Below are positions 55,393 to 63,875 of a stretch of DNA of 64,000 nt, piece by piece. The notes under the pieces are model-generated. The model made no database searches and had not been told where the DNA came from. It saw only the letters and a list, made by a program, of their open reading frames with translations. Position 1 is the stretch's first letter; every line of letters starts with the position of its first letter. The position numbers and the translations under genes are program-made. Source of the DNA: Clostridiales bacterium (GTDB lineage Bacteria > Bacillota > Desulfotomaculia > Desulfotomaculales > VENG01); the NCBI GenBank assembly GCA_021736985.1, contig JAIPEW010000002.1, positions 159,844 to 223,843 on the forward strand. Reading direction: 5' to 3'.

Positions 55393-55424
55393 CATAAGTA
55401 AAAATTATTAAACTTTTACTTATG
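55393..55424. promoter_or_regulatory. 11-bp inverted repeat next to the small-ORF promoter
   Basis: CATAAGTAAAA / TTTTACTTATG with a 10-base spacer, ending two bases before the -35 box. Position suits a repressor or activator site. Confidence 0.5.
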
Positions 55425-55426
55425 TG

Positions 55427-55456
55427 TTGACATTCGCAAACAATATGTAGTACATT
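55427..55456 (+). promoter_or_regulatory. Promoter of the small tandem ORFs
   Basis: TTGACA, 18 bases, TACATT. It lies 90 bases before the first small ORF. Confidence 0.6.
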
Positions 55457-55545
55457 ATATGCATAGATCAGAACATAACCAGTTAATTATGAAACATCAT
55501 ATGCAGGATAAGTATAAATTATGGAAAAAAAAGGGGGGGCTATTT

Positions 55546-55635
55546 ATGATATTAAAACAATGGATACTAAAAAATCTTGAAAAGCCATTTTGCCAAATAG
55601 AACTTTTGCGTACTAAAGTATGGTGCAAAAAATGA
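55546..55635 (+). CDS. Small ORF 1 (29 residues), paralogue of the next
   Basis: ATG behind a GGGGGGG ribosome site. Its product begins MILKQWILKNLEKPF and contains VWC, and 19 of its first 27 residues match small ORF 2. It ends at TGA where ORF 2 continues with a basic tail, so it may be a shortened copy. No signal peptide; amphipathic helix likely. Function unknown. Upstream bases also match those of ORF 2, showing a tandem duplication. Confidence 0.6.
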   Translation: MILKQWILKNLEKPFCQIELLRTKVWCKK

Positions 55636-55740
55636 ATAATTTACCTCATATTAAGAGTAGATCAAACCAAAAATAGTTGATTACAAAACATTATGCGTAG
55701 AATAACTTTTACTTATTAAAAACATTTAGGAGGTGTATAT

Positions 55741-55893
55741 ATGAATTTAAAACAATGGATACTAAAAAACCTCGAGAAACCATTTTACCAGATGGAACTT
55801 GTACGCGCTGAAGTATGGTGCGAGAATAAAAATAAAAGAGACCTCAGGCTAAATAAAGTAAACCGTAAAAGACCAGCGCACCACCGGTTTTAA
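55741..55893 (+). CDS. Small ORF 2 (50 residues), basic
   Basis: ATG behind AGGAGGTG. Begins MNLKQWILKNLEKPFYQMEL, then VRAEVWC and a highly basic tail (KNKRDLRLNKVNRKRPAHHR). The N-terminal half is duplicated as ORF 1 about 190 bases upstream. No known family recognised. It could be a peptide that acts on membranes or nucleic acid, a signal, or a small regulator. Confidence 0.65.
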   Translation: MNLKQWILKNLEKPFYQMELVRAEVWCENKNKRDLRLNKVNRKRPAHHRF

Positions 55894-55995
55894 CAGGACA
55901 TCACATGGCCCTTACTGCTTTATAAGCATTATAAGCATAAGGTGCCCAGTTTTTTACCCTATTTAGTATTAATTATCACAATAACAATCTCTTTT

Positions 55996-56025
55996 AAAAA
56001 AAAACCACTCTGCGTGTGGAATTTT
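55996..56025 (-). terminator. Terminator after the ABC transporter operon
   Basis: CCAC / GTGG short stem on the minus strand, flanked by A-run and nine T. Confidence 0.6.
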
Positions 56026-57753
56026 TTAATTTTTAGCCAAAAAACTACATGATGATAAACTACTTTCCCTTAAATCTACACCATTCTGTTCTTGTTCTAT
56101 AAAATCCATATCCGGGGCTGCCTCCAGAAGGGCCCTGGTATAGGAATGCCCTGGTCTTGTGATTAACCTCTCTGCAGGACCTTCCTCTACAATTTCCCCG
56201 GCCTGCATAACAGTTATTCTATCACTTATTTTGCGGGCAAGCGCTATATCATGAGTTATAAAAAGTATCCCCAGCCCCCTGTTCTGCTGCAATTCCATTA
56301 AAAGTTTAAGCACCTTTGCCTGTACACTGGCATCAAGGGCAGAAGTCGGCTCATCAGCTACAATAACTGCAGGCTTGAGAATTAAAGCCCTGGCAACAGC
56401 TACGCGCTGCACCTCACCCCCGCTCAAATGATAAGGATATTGCGACAAAAACTCGTCATCTGAGGAAAGTTGCACTTCATCAAGCGCACGGCGTACCTTT
56501 TCTTTACGTTCTCCGTCACATCCCAGGTTTTGAATATCCAGCGGCTCGCGTACAGCTTGCAGCACATTATGGCGGTGGCTGATTGACTCGGCAGGATTTT
56601 GAAATACCATCTGTACCCGGCGGAAAAATTCCTTACTCCGTTTTTTAACCTTACTTCCATCCAAATAAATACTGCCAGAAAAAGACTTAGTAATTCCCAT
56701 TATTGAGTAAGCAAGACTGCTCTTACCGGAACCACTTTCTCCAACCATGGCCATTGTTTCTCCTTCATATACTTTTATATTAGCTCCTTTTACTGCTGCA
56801 ACGGGCCCGTAATTAACATTTATATCCTTTAGCTGCAGCAGCGGCACTATACCACCACGGTGACAGGCCAGGTAGCATTCACCTTTCCGTGCAATAGGCG
56901 GGTGTTCTTCCCTGCAAATATCCACAGCCTGCGTGCAGCGCGGGTAAAAACAGCAGCCCTTTTGAGGAATTTCCAATCGTCCTTTTATTCCCTGCAAATC
57001 TTTTACAGTTGTCATGTTAGGATAAGACCGGAGCAAGCCCCTGGTATATGGGTGGCAAGGAGCTGTCAAAATTTCTTTTGCCGGGCCTTTTTCCAATAAC
57101 TTTCCCCCGTAAAGAACTGCGATATTGTCACCAAGTTTGGCAGCAGCAGATATATCATGTGTAATCACCAGCAGTGCCCGGTCTCTTCCTACTTCGCGCA
57201 GCAGTTTTAATATTTCCAGGCGTGTAAGAGTATCAAGGGAAGCAGTTGGTTCATCCAGTATGATAAATTCAGGGTCATTAGCCAGGGCCATGGCTATCAT
57301 TGCCCGCTGTCTCTCGCCGCCGCTCAGCTGGTGGGGATAAGCCTCATACCGGGAAGAAGGCACCCCTGCCCGGGATAATACCTCTACAGCCTTTTCTACG
57401 GCATACTTTTTTTTCCTTATTCCATGCTCTACTATGGGTTCCGTGACCTGCTTAATTATAGTCATGACAGGATTTAATACATTTTCTACGTTCTGCAGTA
57501 CTAAAGAAAAACGGTTCCATCTCATCTTATTTAAATCCTGTTCTGATAATTTAAGCAGATCCATCCCCTGGAAAAGCACCTGTCCACTTACTTTCCCTTG
57601 CACCAGGCCAGCAATACAGAGACCCAGGGTAGTTTTTCCCACTCCGGACTCACCTATAACTGCCAGTGTTTCTCCTTGGCGTATAGATAAATCAATTCCA
57701 TTTAATATATTCTTGTTACCATATGCCACCCTGAGATCATGTATTTCAAGCAT
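56026..57753 (-). CDS. Peptide/nickel-type ABC transporter, fused double ATPase
   Basis: A 575-residue protein that fuses DppD-like and DppF-like ATPases. First half: Walker A GESGVGKTTL, LSGGERQR and LDEPTAS, plus a Cys-rich tail (CCFYPRCTQAVDIC) typical of Opp/Dpp ATPases. Second half: GESGSGKSSL, LSGGEVQR and ADEPTSALD. ATG 57753 follows GGAGG and overlaps the permease end. Cytosolic face of the membrane. Substrate not set by sequence. Confidence 0.93.
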   Translation of the reverse strand: MLEIHDLRVAYGNKNILNGIDLSIRQGETLAVIGESGVGKTTLGLCIAGLVQGKVSGQVLFQGMDLLKLSEQDLNKMRWNRFSLVLQNVENVLNPVMTIIKQVTEPIVEHGIRKKKYAVEKAVEVLSRAGVPSSRYEAYPHQLSGGERQRAMIAMALANDPEFIILDEPTASLDTLTRLEILKLLREVGRDRALLVITHDISAAAKLGDNIAVLYGGKLLEKGPAKEILTAPCHPYTRGLLRSYPNMTTVKDLQGIKGRLEIPQKGCCFYPRCTQAVDICREEHPPIARKGECYLACHRGGIVPLLQLKDINVNYGPVAAVKGANIKVYEGETMAMVGESGSGKSSLAYSIMGITKSFSGSIYLDGSKVKKRSKEFFRRVQMVFQNPAESISHRHNVLQAVREPLDIQNLGCDGERKEKVRRALDEVQLSSDDEFLSQYPYHLSGGEVQRVAVARALILKPAVIVADEPTSALDASVQAKVLKLLMELQQNRGLGILFITHDIALARKISDRITVMQAGEIVEEGPAERLITRPGHSYTRALLEAAPDMDFIEQEQNGVDLRESSLSSCSFLAKN

Positions 57754-58591
57754 CTTCACGCCTCCTTAACCTGGGGTCAGTCATTTCCTCCAGGCTGTAA
57801 CCCAGAAAACTAAAAGCCAGTATAGTTACGGATAAAGCAAAACCAGTTGGCAGCAGCCACCATTTGTATGCATCAAGATAGCAGTATTCCAGGGCATGCC
57901 GCAACATCATCCCCCAGCTTATCATATCAGGATTTGTAACCCCTAAAAATGCCAGCCCTGCTTCCATGAAAACCGCTCGCCTGGCCCCCTGGATAAAACT
58001 GACGCACAACAGGGGAAGCAGATCAGGTACGATGTGCCGGAACATAATATATAACATCCCACCGCCAAACACGCGAGCAGCATAAATATGGTAGCGTTCT
58101 TTAAGAGTCATAGCCTGAGCCCTGATAACCCTTGCTCCTACCGGCCATCCCAAACAAGATAAAATAATAATCAAGTTTAACACCCCGGGCCTTACGTAAG
58201 CAGCTATCATTATAACTACTACGATTACAGGAATAGTAAGCAGTGCATCAGTGAACCTCATTAAAATTCTGTCCGTTATCCCCCCGGCCAGGGCAGCAGT
58301 TATACCTATCAGTACTGCCAGTAAGGTAGAAAGTAAAGCAGTACCAACCGCTACCGCCAGGGATGTACGGGCCCCAGACAAAAGGCGGGTAAAAATATCT
58401 TGTCCCACATCATTGGTACCCAACCAGTGCTGTAAAGACGGGGGATCTAATGTTAAAGTCGTAGTATTCTGCGGGAAATAAGGACTAAACACAGGGCCGC
58501 ACAGCGCAAATATAAGTATAGCGAACAATATCGCTAACCCGTATATCCCCACTCTATTTTGTTTAAATATCTGCCAGTAATTAATATGCAT
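57746..58591 (-). CDS. ABC transporter permease (DppC/NikC type)
   Basis: A 281-residue membrane protein. The N-terminal segment precedes HWLGTNDVGQDIFTRLLSGA, the hallmark of DppC-type permeases, and AGLAFLGVTNPD lies in the second half. It overlaps neighbours on both sides by a few bases, so all four ABC genes are one operon. Confidence 0.92.
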   Translation of the reverse strand: MHINYWQIFKQNRVGIYGLAILFAILIFALCGPVFSPYFPQNTTTLTLDPPSLQHWLGTNDVGQDIFTRLLSGARTSLAVAVGTALLSTLLAVLIGITAALAGGITDRILMRFTDALLTIPVIVVVIMIAAYVRPGVLNLIIILSCLGWPVGARVIRAQAMTLKERYHIYAARVFGGGMLYIMFRHIVPDLLPLLCVSFIQGARRAVFMEAGLAFLGVTNPDMISWGMMLRHALEYCYLDAYKWWLLPTGFALSVTILAFSFLGYSLEEMTDPRLRRREDA

Positions 58592-59555
58592 AAGAAACCC
58601 TCGGGTCTAACCTGGTATATAAAATGTCTGTAAACAAATTAATAGTTAAAACAGAAACAGTAATTACCAAAAAAACTCCCTGCAAAACAGGATAATCCCG
58701 GGCTGTAAGAGCAGTATTTACCAGGTGGCCAAGCCCGGGATAAGAAAAAACCATTTCTACAAAAAGCACCCCTGTAGCCATGCGACCTGCCATAACACCG
58801 GCCCGCGTTACTACGGGCAGCAGGGAATTTCTTCCTGCATGCCGGTAGCGAATAGCTGCCGGAGATAGTCCCTTGGCCCGGGCAGTCAATACAAAAGGAG
58901 AACGCAGCACCCCGATCATAGTATTTCTGGTTAACAGAAAAGAACCCGTAATTCCAGCCAGGGTAAGTGCAGACAGCGGTAACAGCAGGTGCTTAAAGAT
59001 ATCCCACAAAAGTGCAACCCCTGTAAGATTAGCATAAGGACTAACCGCCCCGGAAAGCGGCAATATATTTAGCATCACTCCAAAAATTAACAGCAGCAGC
59101 ATTCCAATAAAAAAATCAGGAAAACCGTTCAATACCATCAGGCCAGCCAGTAAAACCTTATCTCCCGCGCGACCGCGGCGCCATCCAGCCTCAACACCCA
59201 GTACAGCACCAAGCGTCGTGGAAAGCACAAGTGCCGCCCCTACCAACAATATCGTCCACGGAAGTGCACCCAGTATAACTTCAAACACTGGCGCATTATA
59301 ATAGTACGAATAACCTAAATCGCCCTGGCAAAGATTCATCAAATAATTAAAAAACTGCTCACATAGAGATTTATCCAGACCAAAGCGGCTAATTAATTCA
59401 GCCTTTAACTCGGGAGTCATGGCAATTAGCGCTTCCTCTCCATATATGGCTTGCAGTGGATTACCAGGCATTAACCGCGGCAAAAGAAAATTAAGAGATA
59501 TTATAATAATAAACGCAGTTATATAATTTGATACTGCCACGGCATGTCTTTTCAA
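58581..59555 (-). CDS. ABC transporter permease (DppB/NikB type)
   Basis: A 324-residue membrane protein with six segments. The first cytosolic region reads LPRLMPGNPLQAIYGEEA, and the conserved loop TARAKGLSPAAIRYRHAGRNSLLPVVT contacts the ATPase. It is 35 bases after the binding protein. Confidence 0.92.
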   Translation of the reverse strand: MKRHAVAVSNYITAFIIIISLNFLLPRLMPGNPLQAIYGEEALIAMTPELKAELISRFGLDKSLCEQFFNYLMNLCQGDLGYSYYYNAPVFEVILGALPWTILLVGAALVLSTTLGAVLGVEAGWRRGRAGDKVLLAGLMVLNGFPDFFIGMLLLLIFGVMLNILPLSGAVSPYANLTGVALLWDIFKHLLLPLSALTLAGITGSFLLTRNTMIGVLRSPFVLTARAKGLSPAAIRYRHAGRNSLLPVVTRAGVMAGRMATGVLFVEMVFSYPGLGHLVNTALTARDYPVLQGVFLVITVSVLTINLFTDILYTRLDPRVSYAY

Positions 59556-59590
59556 AAAAGTTACCTCCCTTTATTTGAGAATGCTGCCAG

Positions 59591-61153
59591 CTATTTTAAA
59601 AAACATAACTTATTATGAGGCAGGGGAATACCATGGGCTACTCCTCCTTTAGTATAAAACAAAGGAAGTGAACCGTCATGTCCCCAGTACCAGGCCGGGT
59701 GATAAATACTCAAAGCCGGCAGTTCTTCAGCATAAATTTCTTGTACTTCATACACAATTTTTTTGCGTTTTTTATTGTCCATTTCATGCAGTTGTTTTTG
59801 CAATAAATCAACCAGCTGTTCATTTTCATAATACCTTGAGCTGTGAAAAGTTTTGCCCAGGAACATCTTGTTTAATATCTCAGGATCTCCGCCCAGTCCC
59901 CCGTGACCGGTAAGAGCAATTTCAAATCTCCAGTTAGTTACCTGCATATCCACGGTTTTTGCCTCCATGCTGCGAATATCTACTTCTATCCCTATTTTAG
60001 CAAGCTGTTCTTTTATAATTCCAGCTTCTCGGCTAAATCTCGGCCAGGTTAACATTTCCAGCTGCAGCTGTTTTCCGTCTTTTGTAAATATACCCTCAGC
60101 AGATTTTTCATATCCCAGGTCTTTTAATACTTCCTGGGCCTTCCCTGGATCATACTCATACTGTTTACAACCGGGATTATGCCAGGGGCTGTCCGGAGGA
60201 AGCATCTCCGGTCCTGCTGCAGCACCGTGTCCTCTAAGCGCGACATCTACAATTCTCTCACAATCTATGGCATACGCGAGGGCATGGCGGAACTTTTTAC
60301 TTGAGAATGGCTCACTTTTATGATTAAAGAGAAGTTTTGCATTCCACTGGTAAGGACTTTTTACTACTTTAATATTAGATTTCTTTAAACTATTTACAGT
60401 TTCAGGAGGAATATCTGCAGCATTAATATCACCTTGTTTTAAAGCCGAGGCTGACATTTCTCTGCTCACTTTTACAAATTTTAATTTATCTACGGCCGGA
60501 TTTCCACCGTAATAATTATCATTGGCCTCGTAAAGATAACTTCCATGTTCCCTACTGTAATCTACAAGCATATAAGGGCCAGTACCTACCAGCGCCTTTT
60601 CGCCCCTGAACTCTTTTGGATTTTCTACACCTTTATATATGTGTTCGGGCAGTATAGGCAGCGTTCCTGCAATATTGCTTAAAAAAGGAGCGTATGCTTC
60701 ATTTAGATAAATTTTAACTTCATAATTATTTTCTGCTGCAACTTTTTTAATATTTGAACTATTTACAAACTGGTAAGGATGGTCTTTTATATAATTAAAT
60801 GTAAAAACTACATCAGAAGCATCAAATTCTTCACCGTCATGCCATTTAACATTTTTGTTAAGCGTAAAAGAATAGGAGTTTTCATTTTCATTATAACTCC
60901 AATCCCTGGCCAGGGCAGGTATATAACCGTCTTGATCCTTCCAGATCAAGGTATCAAATATTAAGCTCATCCTTATGTACCCGGGCCCGCGGGAATAATG
61001 AGCATAGGGGCTGGGATATCCCCAGTCACCGGTAGAATCTGCAACAGTATACGTAGAAGGTTTTTCTGCTTTTTCTGTGCTGCTGCCGCATCCAACAGCA
61101 ATCAGCATTACAGCAAACAATGATATCAATACAGCAGAAAATTTCTTTTTCAT
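59591..61153 (-). CDS. ABC transporter substrate-binding lipoprotein (family 5)
   Basis: A 520-residue Opp/Dpp/Nik-type binding protein anchored outside the membrane. The signal ends at lipobox AVGC. It has WKDQDGYIPALARDWSYNENENSY-like and VKWHDGEEFDASDVVFTFNY-type family segments. ATG 61153 (MKKKFSAVL) is chosen as the start of the signal peptide. It lies 54 bases after FmdE. Cargo could be a peptide or a metal complex. Confidence 0.93.
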   Translation of the reverse strand: MKKKFSAVLISLFAVMLIAVGCGSSTEKAEKPSTYTVADSTGDWGYPSPYAHYSRGPGYIRMSLIFDTLIWKDQDGYIPALARDWSYNENENSYSFTLNKNVKWHDGEEFDASDVVFTFNYIKDHPYQFVNSSNIKKVAAENNYEVKIYLNEAYAPFLSNIAGTLPILPEHIYKGVENPKEFRGEKALVGTGPYMLVDYSREHGSYLYEANDNYYGGNPAVDKLKFVKVSREMSASALKQGDINAADIPPETVNSLKKSNIKVVKSPYQWNAKLLFNHKSEPFSSKKFRHALAYAIDCERIVDVALRGHGAAAGPEMLPPDSPWHNPGCKQYEYDPGKAQEVLKDLGYEKSAEGIFTKDGKQLQLEMLTWPRFSREAGIIKEQLAKIGIEVDIRSMEAKTVDMQVTNWRFEIALTGHGGLGGDPEILNKMFLGKTFHSSRYYENEQLVDLLQKQLHEMDNKKRKKIVYEVQEIYAEELPALSIYHPAWYWGHDGSLPLFYTKGGVAHGIPLPHNKLCFLK

Positions 61154-61207
61154 TTGTGCACCTCCAATATATAATCTCATATTTAAAAATGCTATAAAAA
61201 ATGTACT

Positions 61208-61735
61208 TTACTTACAAGCACATGGAATACATACTATTTTTCCCTCTTTTACCCGGGCACGTGCCTCCATCACAGTTTCACCACATTCGGCACATTTTAC
61301 GGAATTATACAGTGAAGCTCTCGGCGGAAGTTCCATATCGATCTCTTTTATTTCTAATAGGTCATTCTCCGGCATCTCAAGAATGGTATTAATACGTGCT
61401 TCCCAATCTAAGCCCTCTTGAGCTTCAGAAACTTTGTCCTTTACAGCAAGGCGCAAGGCCTTATTACTATTACGGCTGCCAAAAATATAAACTTGTTTCC
61501 CATGATCACGATAGATAAAATTTCCCTTGCCAAATGTACAACCGGTCAAAAACATAACAGCATCAACACTGCAAGCATCATTTTCAACTATGGCAACCAG
61601 TTCTTCATCGCCGCTGCGCATCTCATCAAGATTATCCAGGGCTGCCAGAGATACTCGATATCCTATTGCAAGTCCAGGACAAGAATGCCCGTGAAAGTCA
61701 ACACACTTTTCCCAGTCTGTCTTTTCCATGCACAT
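61208..61735 (-). CDS. FmdE family protein
   Basis: A 175-residue protein named from subunit E of formylmethanofuran dehydrogenase. It has the family motif DFHGHSCPGLAIGYR, a central region with NDACSVDAV and TGCTFGKGN, and a C-terminal zinc-ribbon-like part (CAECGE ... CIPCACK). FmdE proteins accompany molybdenum or tungsten enzymes in many organisms; the biochemical role is not known. It heads the ABC operon. Confidence 0.92.
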   Translation of the reverse strand: MCMEKTDWEKCVDFHGHSCPGLAIGYRVSLAALDNLDEMRSGDEELVAIVENDACSVDAVMFLTGCTFGKGNFIYRDHGKQVYIFGSRNSNKALRLAVKDKVSEAQEGLDWEARINTILEMPENDLLEIKEIDMELPPRASLYNSVKCAECGETVMEARARVKEGKIVCIPCACK

Positions 61736-61770
61736 TATTATTACTCCCTCCTTCTAAAATTTTTAATAAG

Positions 61771-62055
61771 AAAACTCCCTAAAGACTATGGTTTTAAACA
61801 CAAAACAAATTGAAAGGGCCGGGGGATTTCCGGAAGATAGCGAAGTCTGGGTGCGTTTTATAGCCCGTCAAATCCCGAAAACCCGGCTGCTTAGGGCATA
61901 AAAAACTTGCTGTGCAGTATTAGAGTGCGCTTACACTAAAACAAACTTTCTGCTCAAAGTAAAAATACGGAGTCTCCTGGAGGAAACCACCGGCCCTCCG
62001 CCTAGCTGTCAAAAAAAATTTTCATACTCCATTGTGAGCCAAAGGCTCATGAGCG
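61771..62055 (+). repeat. Dispersed repeat, copy B
   Basis: Same order as copy A: AAAACTCCCT, CTATGGTTTTAAAC, GATTTCCGGAAG, TAGCCCGTCAAA, CTTGCTGTGCAG, GGAGGAAACCACCGGCCCTC, AATTTTCATACTCCATTGTG, and a closing hairpin GAGCCAAAGGCTC. It fills most of the space between FmdE and rpmA. Confidence 0.75.
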
Positions 62056-62073
62056 TCAAATTCTTATATAAAT

Positions 62074-62128
62074 AAAAAAAGCCACGTAAGACAAGCCTGT
62101 TTTTCAAAACAGCAATTGCCTTCGTGGC
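62074..62128 (-). terminator. Long terminator hairpin downstream of rpmA
   Basis: GCCACG / CGTGGC closes a long imperfect stem whose inner part is CTGTTTTT / AAAACAG; the minus-strand product ends in seven T. Confidence 0.7.
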
Positions 62129-62257
62129 ATATTTACCCTGTATTATATTTTGAATTTATAATAACATTTTGGCTTCGGCCAAATACTTTAGTTAGATTAT
62201 TATTCTCTATAGATTTAAAAATCCCTGCCAGGCTGTTTTAATTTCATTAAAAAGAAT

Positions 62258-62276
62258 AACCGGCCAGTGACCGGTT
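62258..62276 (-). terminator. Terminator directly after rpmA
   Basis: AACCGG / CCGGTT with a 7-base loop, then ATTCTTTTT on the minus strand. Confidence 0.7.
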
Positions 62277-62289
62277 TAATCTATCTAAT

Positions 62290-62559
62290 TTAAACAGTTG
62301 CTACTTCTTTTTCTTTGCATATACTTACACTCTTCTTGCTGCCTTTTTTCTTAAAAATAACATAACCATCTGACTTAGCAAAAAGAGTATCGTCTCCCCC
62401 TATACCCACATTATTACCGGGATGAAACTTGGTACCTCTCTGGCGTATTATAATACTCCCTGCTGTTACATACTGGCCGTCTTGCTGCTTAACCCCTAGA
62501 AACTTAGGTTGCGAGTCACGACCGTTCTTAGAACTACCAACACCCTTTTTATGAGCCAT
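62290..62559 (-). CDS. rpmA: 50S ribosomal protein L27
   Basis: An 89-residue protein at the peptidyl-transferase centre. It starts [17 protein letters not shown] directly, without the N-terminal extension that many Firmicutes cleave with the protease Prp, and contains [18 protein letters not shown]. No prp gene lies between rplU and rpmA, which fits. Strong ribosome site; 30 bases after rplU. Confidence 0.97.
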   Translation of the reverse strand: MAHKKGVGSSKNGRDSQPKFLGVKQQDGQYVTAGSIIIRQRGTKFHPGNNVGIGGDDTLFAKSDGYVIFKKKGSKKSVSICKEKEVATV

Positions 62560-62589
62560 ATCCTCACCTCCGTTTCAATAATTCATCTA

Positions 62590-62901
62590 TTAAGAATTGA
62601 TTTTTTCTACTTCAACTTCAGTAAAAGGTTGACGGTGTCCCTGCTTGCGGCGGTACATCTTTTTAGGCTTGTATTTAAAAACTATTATCTTCTTACCCTT
62701 ACCATGGCGTTTTACTTTAAAACGAACACTGGCGCCCTCAACAACAGGTGTGCCCACCTTAAATTCACCGTCTTTTTCTACTGCCAGTACTTTATCTACC
62801 TCAAAAGTATCTCCCGGTTCAGCATCCAGTTTTTCAATAAAAAGATTGTCACCTTCATTTACACGATACTGTTTACCACCGGTTTCAATTAAAGCGTACA
62901 T
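62590..62901 (-). CDS. rplU: 50S ribosomal protein L21
   Basis: A 103-residue beta-rich 23S rRNA-binding protein: [18 protein letters not shown] at the start and [18 protein letters not shown] plus [14 protein letters not shown] later. ATG 62901 follows AAAAGGGGG. An upstream in-frame extension belongs to the leader. Confidence 0.97.
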   Translation of the reverse strand: MYALIETGGKQYRVNEGDNLFIEKLDAEPGDTFEVDKVLAVEKDGEFKVGTPVVEGASVRFKVKRHGKGKKIIVFKYKPKKMYRRKQGHRQPFTEVEVEKINS

Positions 62902-63000
62902 AGTTTTCCCCCTTTTCTTTAGGACTCGCCGGAGCCAGGCAGGACTGCTGTTCCTTTTATACAACCTGCCCCGTGCGGTACATCTGTACATAAATTACAC
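62902..63000 (-). promoter_or_regulatory. Probable L21 leader RNA
   Basis: About 100 bases between promoter and rplU with several pairable GC-rich blocks (GGGGCAGG ... CCTGCCTGG, then CTCCGGCGAG). An autoregulatory L21 leader is known before rplU in Firmicutes. The assignment is by position and presence of structure, not by a consensus match. Confidence 0.45.
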
Positions 63001-63006
63001 TAGTGT

Positions 63007-63035
63007 ATTTTAACTTTGTTAAAGGGATATGTCAA
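63007..63035 (-). promoter_or_regulatory. Sigma-A promoter of rplU-rpmA
   Basis: TTGACA, 17 bases, TAAAAT on the minus strand. Very close to consensus, as expected for a ribosomal operon. Confidence 0.85.
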
Positions 63036-63062
63036 GCTCTGAGCAGTATTCACAATAGGACA

Positions 63063-63791
63063 TTACTCTGCGTAAAAACATACTCTCTCCAAGTTCATTA
63101 AAACAGCCGCTCCGGCGATGGTATTCCCGTAAAAGAGCACAGGCTTATCAAAATTTAAAAAGTTAACAATAGAACCATTTACCACTGTACTGCCGGTAAC
63201 CAATAATATATCTGCCCAGTTTATTACTTCTTCAAAATCTCTCTGCCCGTGTTCTATGGTTATACTGTACTTCTCTTTTCCAATATTATCTGGATCTAAA
63301 TCCAGCACTCTGATTTTAAAACGGTGCCGGAGTTGGTCCAACATTGCAGGCTGCAGACCAACCAGCGCTATTTTTACATCTCCAAATTTATCATAAATAT
63401 AATCAGCCAATTTGTTTGCACATTTTTCTAGCGTTTCATTTTTACAATGAATTGTTCTCTCGCTTGATCCCAGCAACCGCATAACTGCATTTAAAGTTGC
63501 AATAAAAACAGCCCTGTTTTTTGTACTATCAAGCGGGAGATCAAGTATATCTTCAATGCTGCCGGAAAAATCACCGGGATCATCAGTAAAAGCCTGTCCC
63601 CTGTAACCATTTAAACTGGCCTCTACCATATACTCCTTTCCCTGGAGCAAAGGGTAATCTTCCCTCTCCGGTGTACCAATTGCTTCTTCAGTAGATAAAA
63701 CATGTCCTTTTACTTGAACATTTTCTGCCAGCAGGCCGCGCTCTTCTACCTTTTGCCTGAATTCTTCTTTTAGGCCGGTATAAAAATCCAC
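63063..63791 (-). CDS. DUF364/DUF4213-type protein (putative metal-chelation family)
   Basis: A 242-residue protein with an N-terminal DUF4213-like part (GQAFTDDPGDFSGSIEDIL) and a C-terminal Rossmann-like DUF364 part (KIALVGLQPAMLDQL, LLVTGSTVVNGSIVNFL). Members often sit near metal uptake genes. It is separated from FmdE and the ABC operon by rplU-rpmA. Function unproven. Confidence 0.8.
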   Translation of the reverse strand: MDFYTGLKEEFRQKVEERGLLAENVQVKGHVLSTEEAIGTPEREDYPLLQGKEYMVEASLNGYRGQAFTDDPGDFSGSIEDILDLPLDSTKNRAVFIATLNAVMRLLGSSERTIHCKNETLEKCANKLADYIYDKFGDVKIALVGLQPAMLDQLRHRFKIRVLDLDPDNIGKEKYSITIEHGQRDFEEVINWADILLVTGSTVVNGSIVNFLNFDKPVLFYGNTIAGAAVLMNLERVCFYAE

Positions 63792-63842
63792 CTGTATTCC
63801 CCCTGCGCAAAAGATTTAGTTAACACGAAAATAGAAACTTTG

Positions 63843-63875
63843 TTTTTGCTAGGCCGGTGGAACTCTCCGCTCCCT
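63843..63875 (+). repeat. Dispersed repeat, head fragment at window edge
   Basis: TTTTTGCTAGGCCGGTGGAA then CTCTCCGCTCCCT, matching the head of copy A. The following 125 bases are GC-richer than the rest of the window, with no frame or ribosome site, and contain short direct and inverted repeats of CGGCCTC and GCGCCGG. They may be a further unit that continues past the edge. Confidence 0.5.

Noticed and set aside
55636..55680. Sec read-through of the TGA in small ORF 1
   Set aside because: Reading on gives a sequence unlike small ORF 2 and there is no SECIS-like hairpin.
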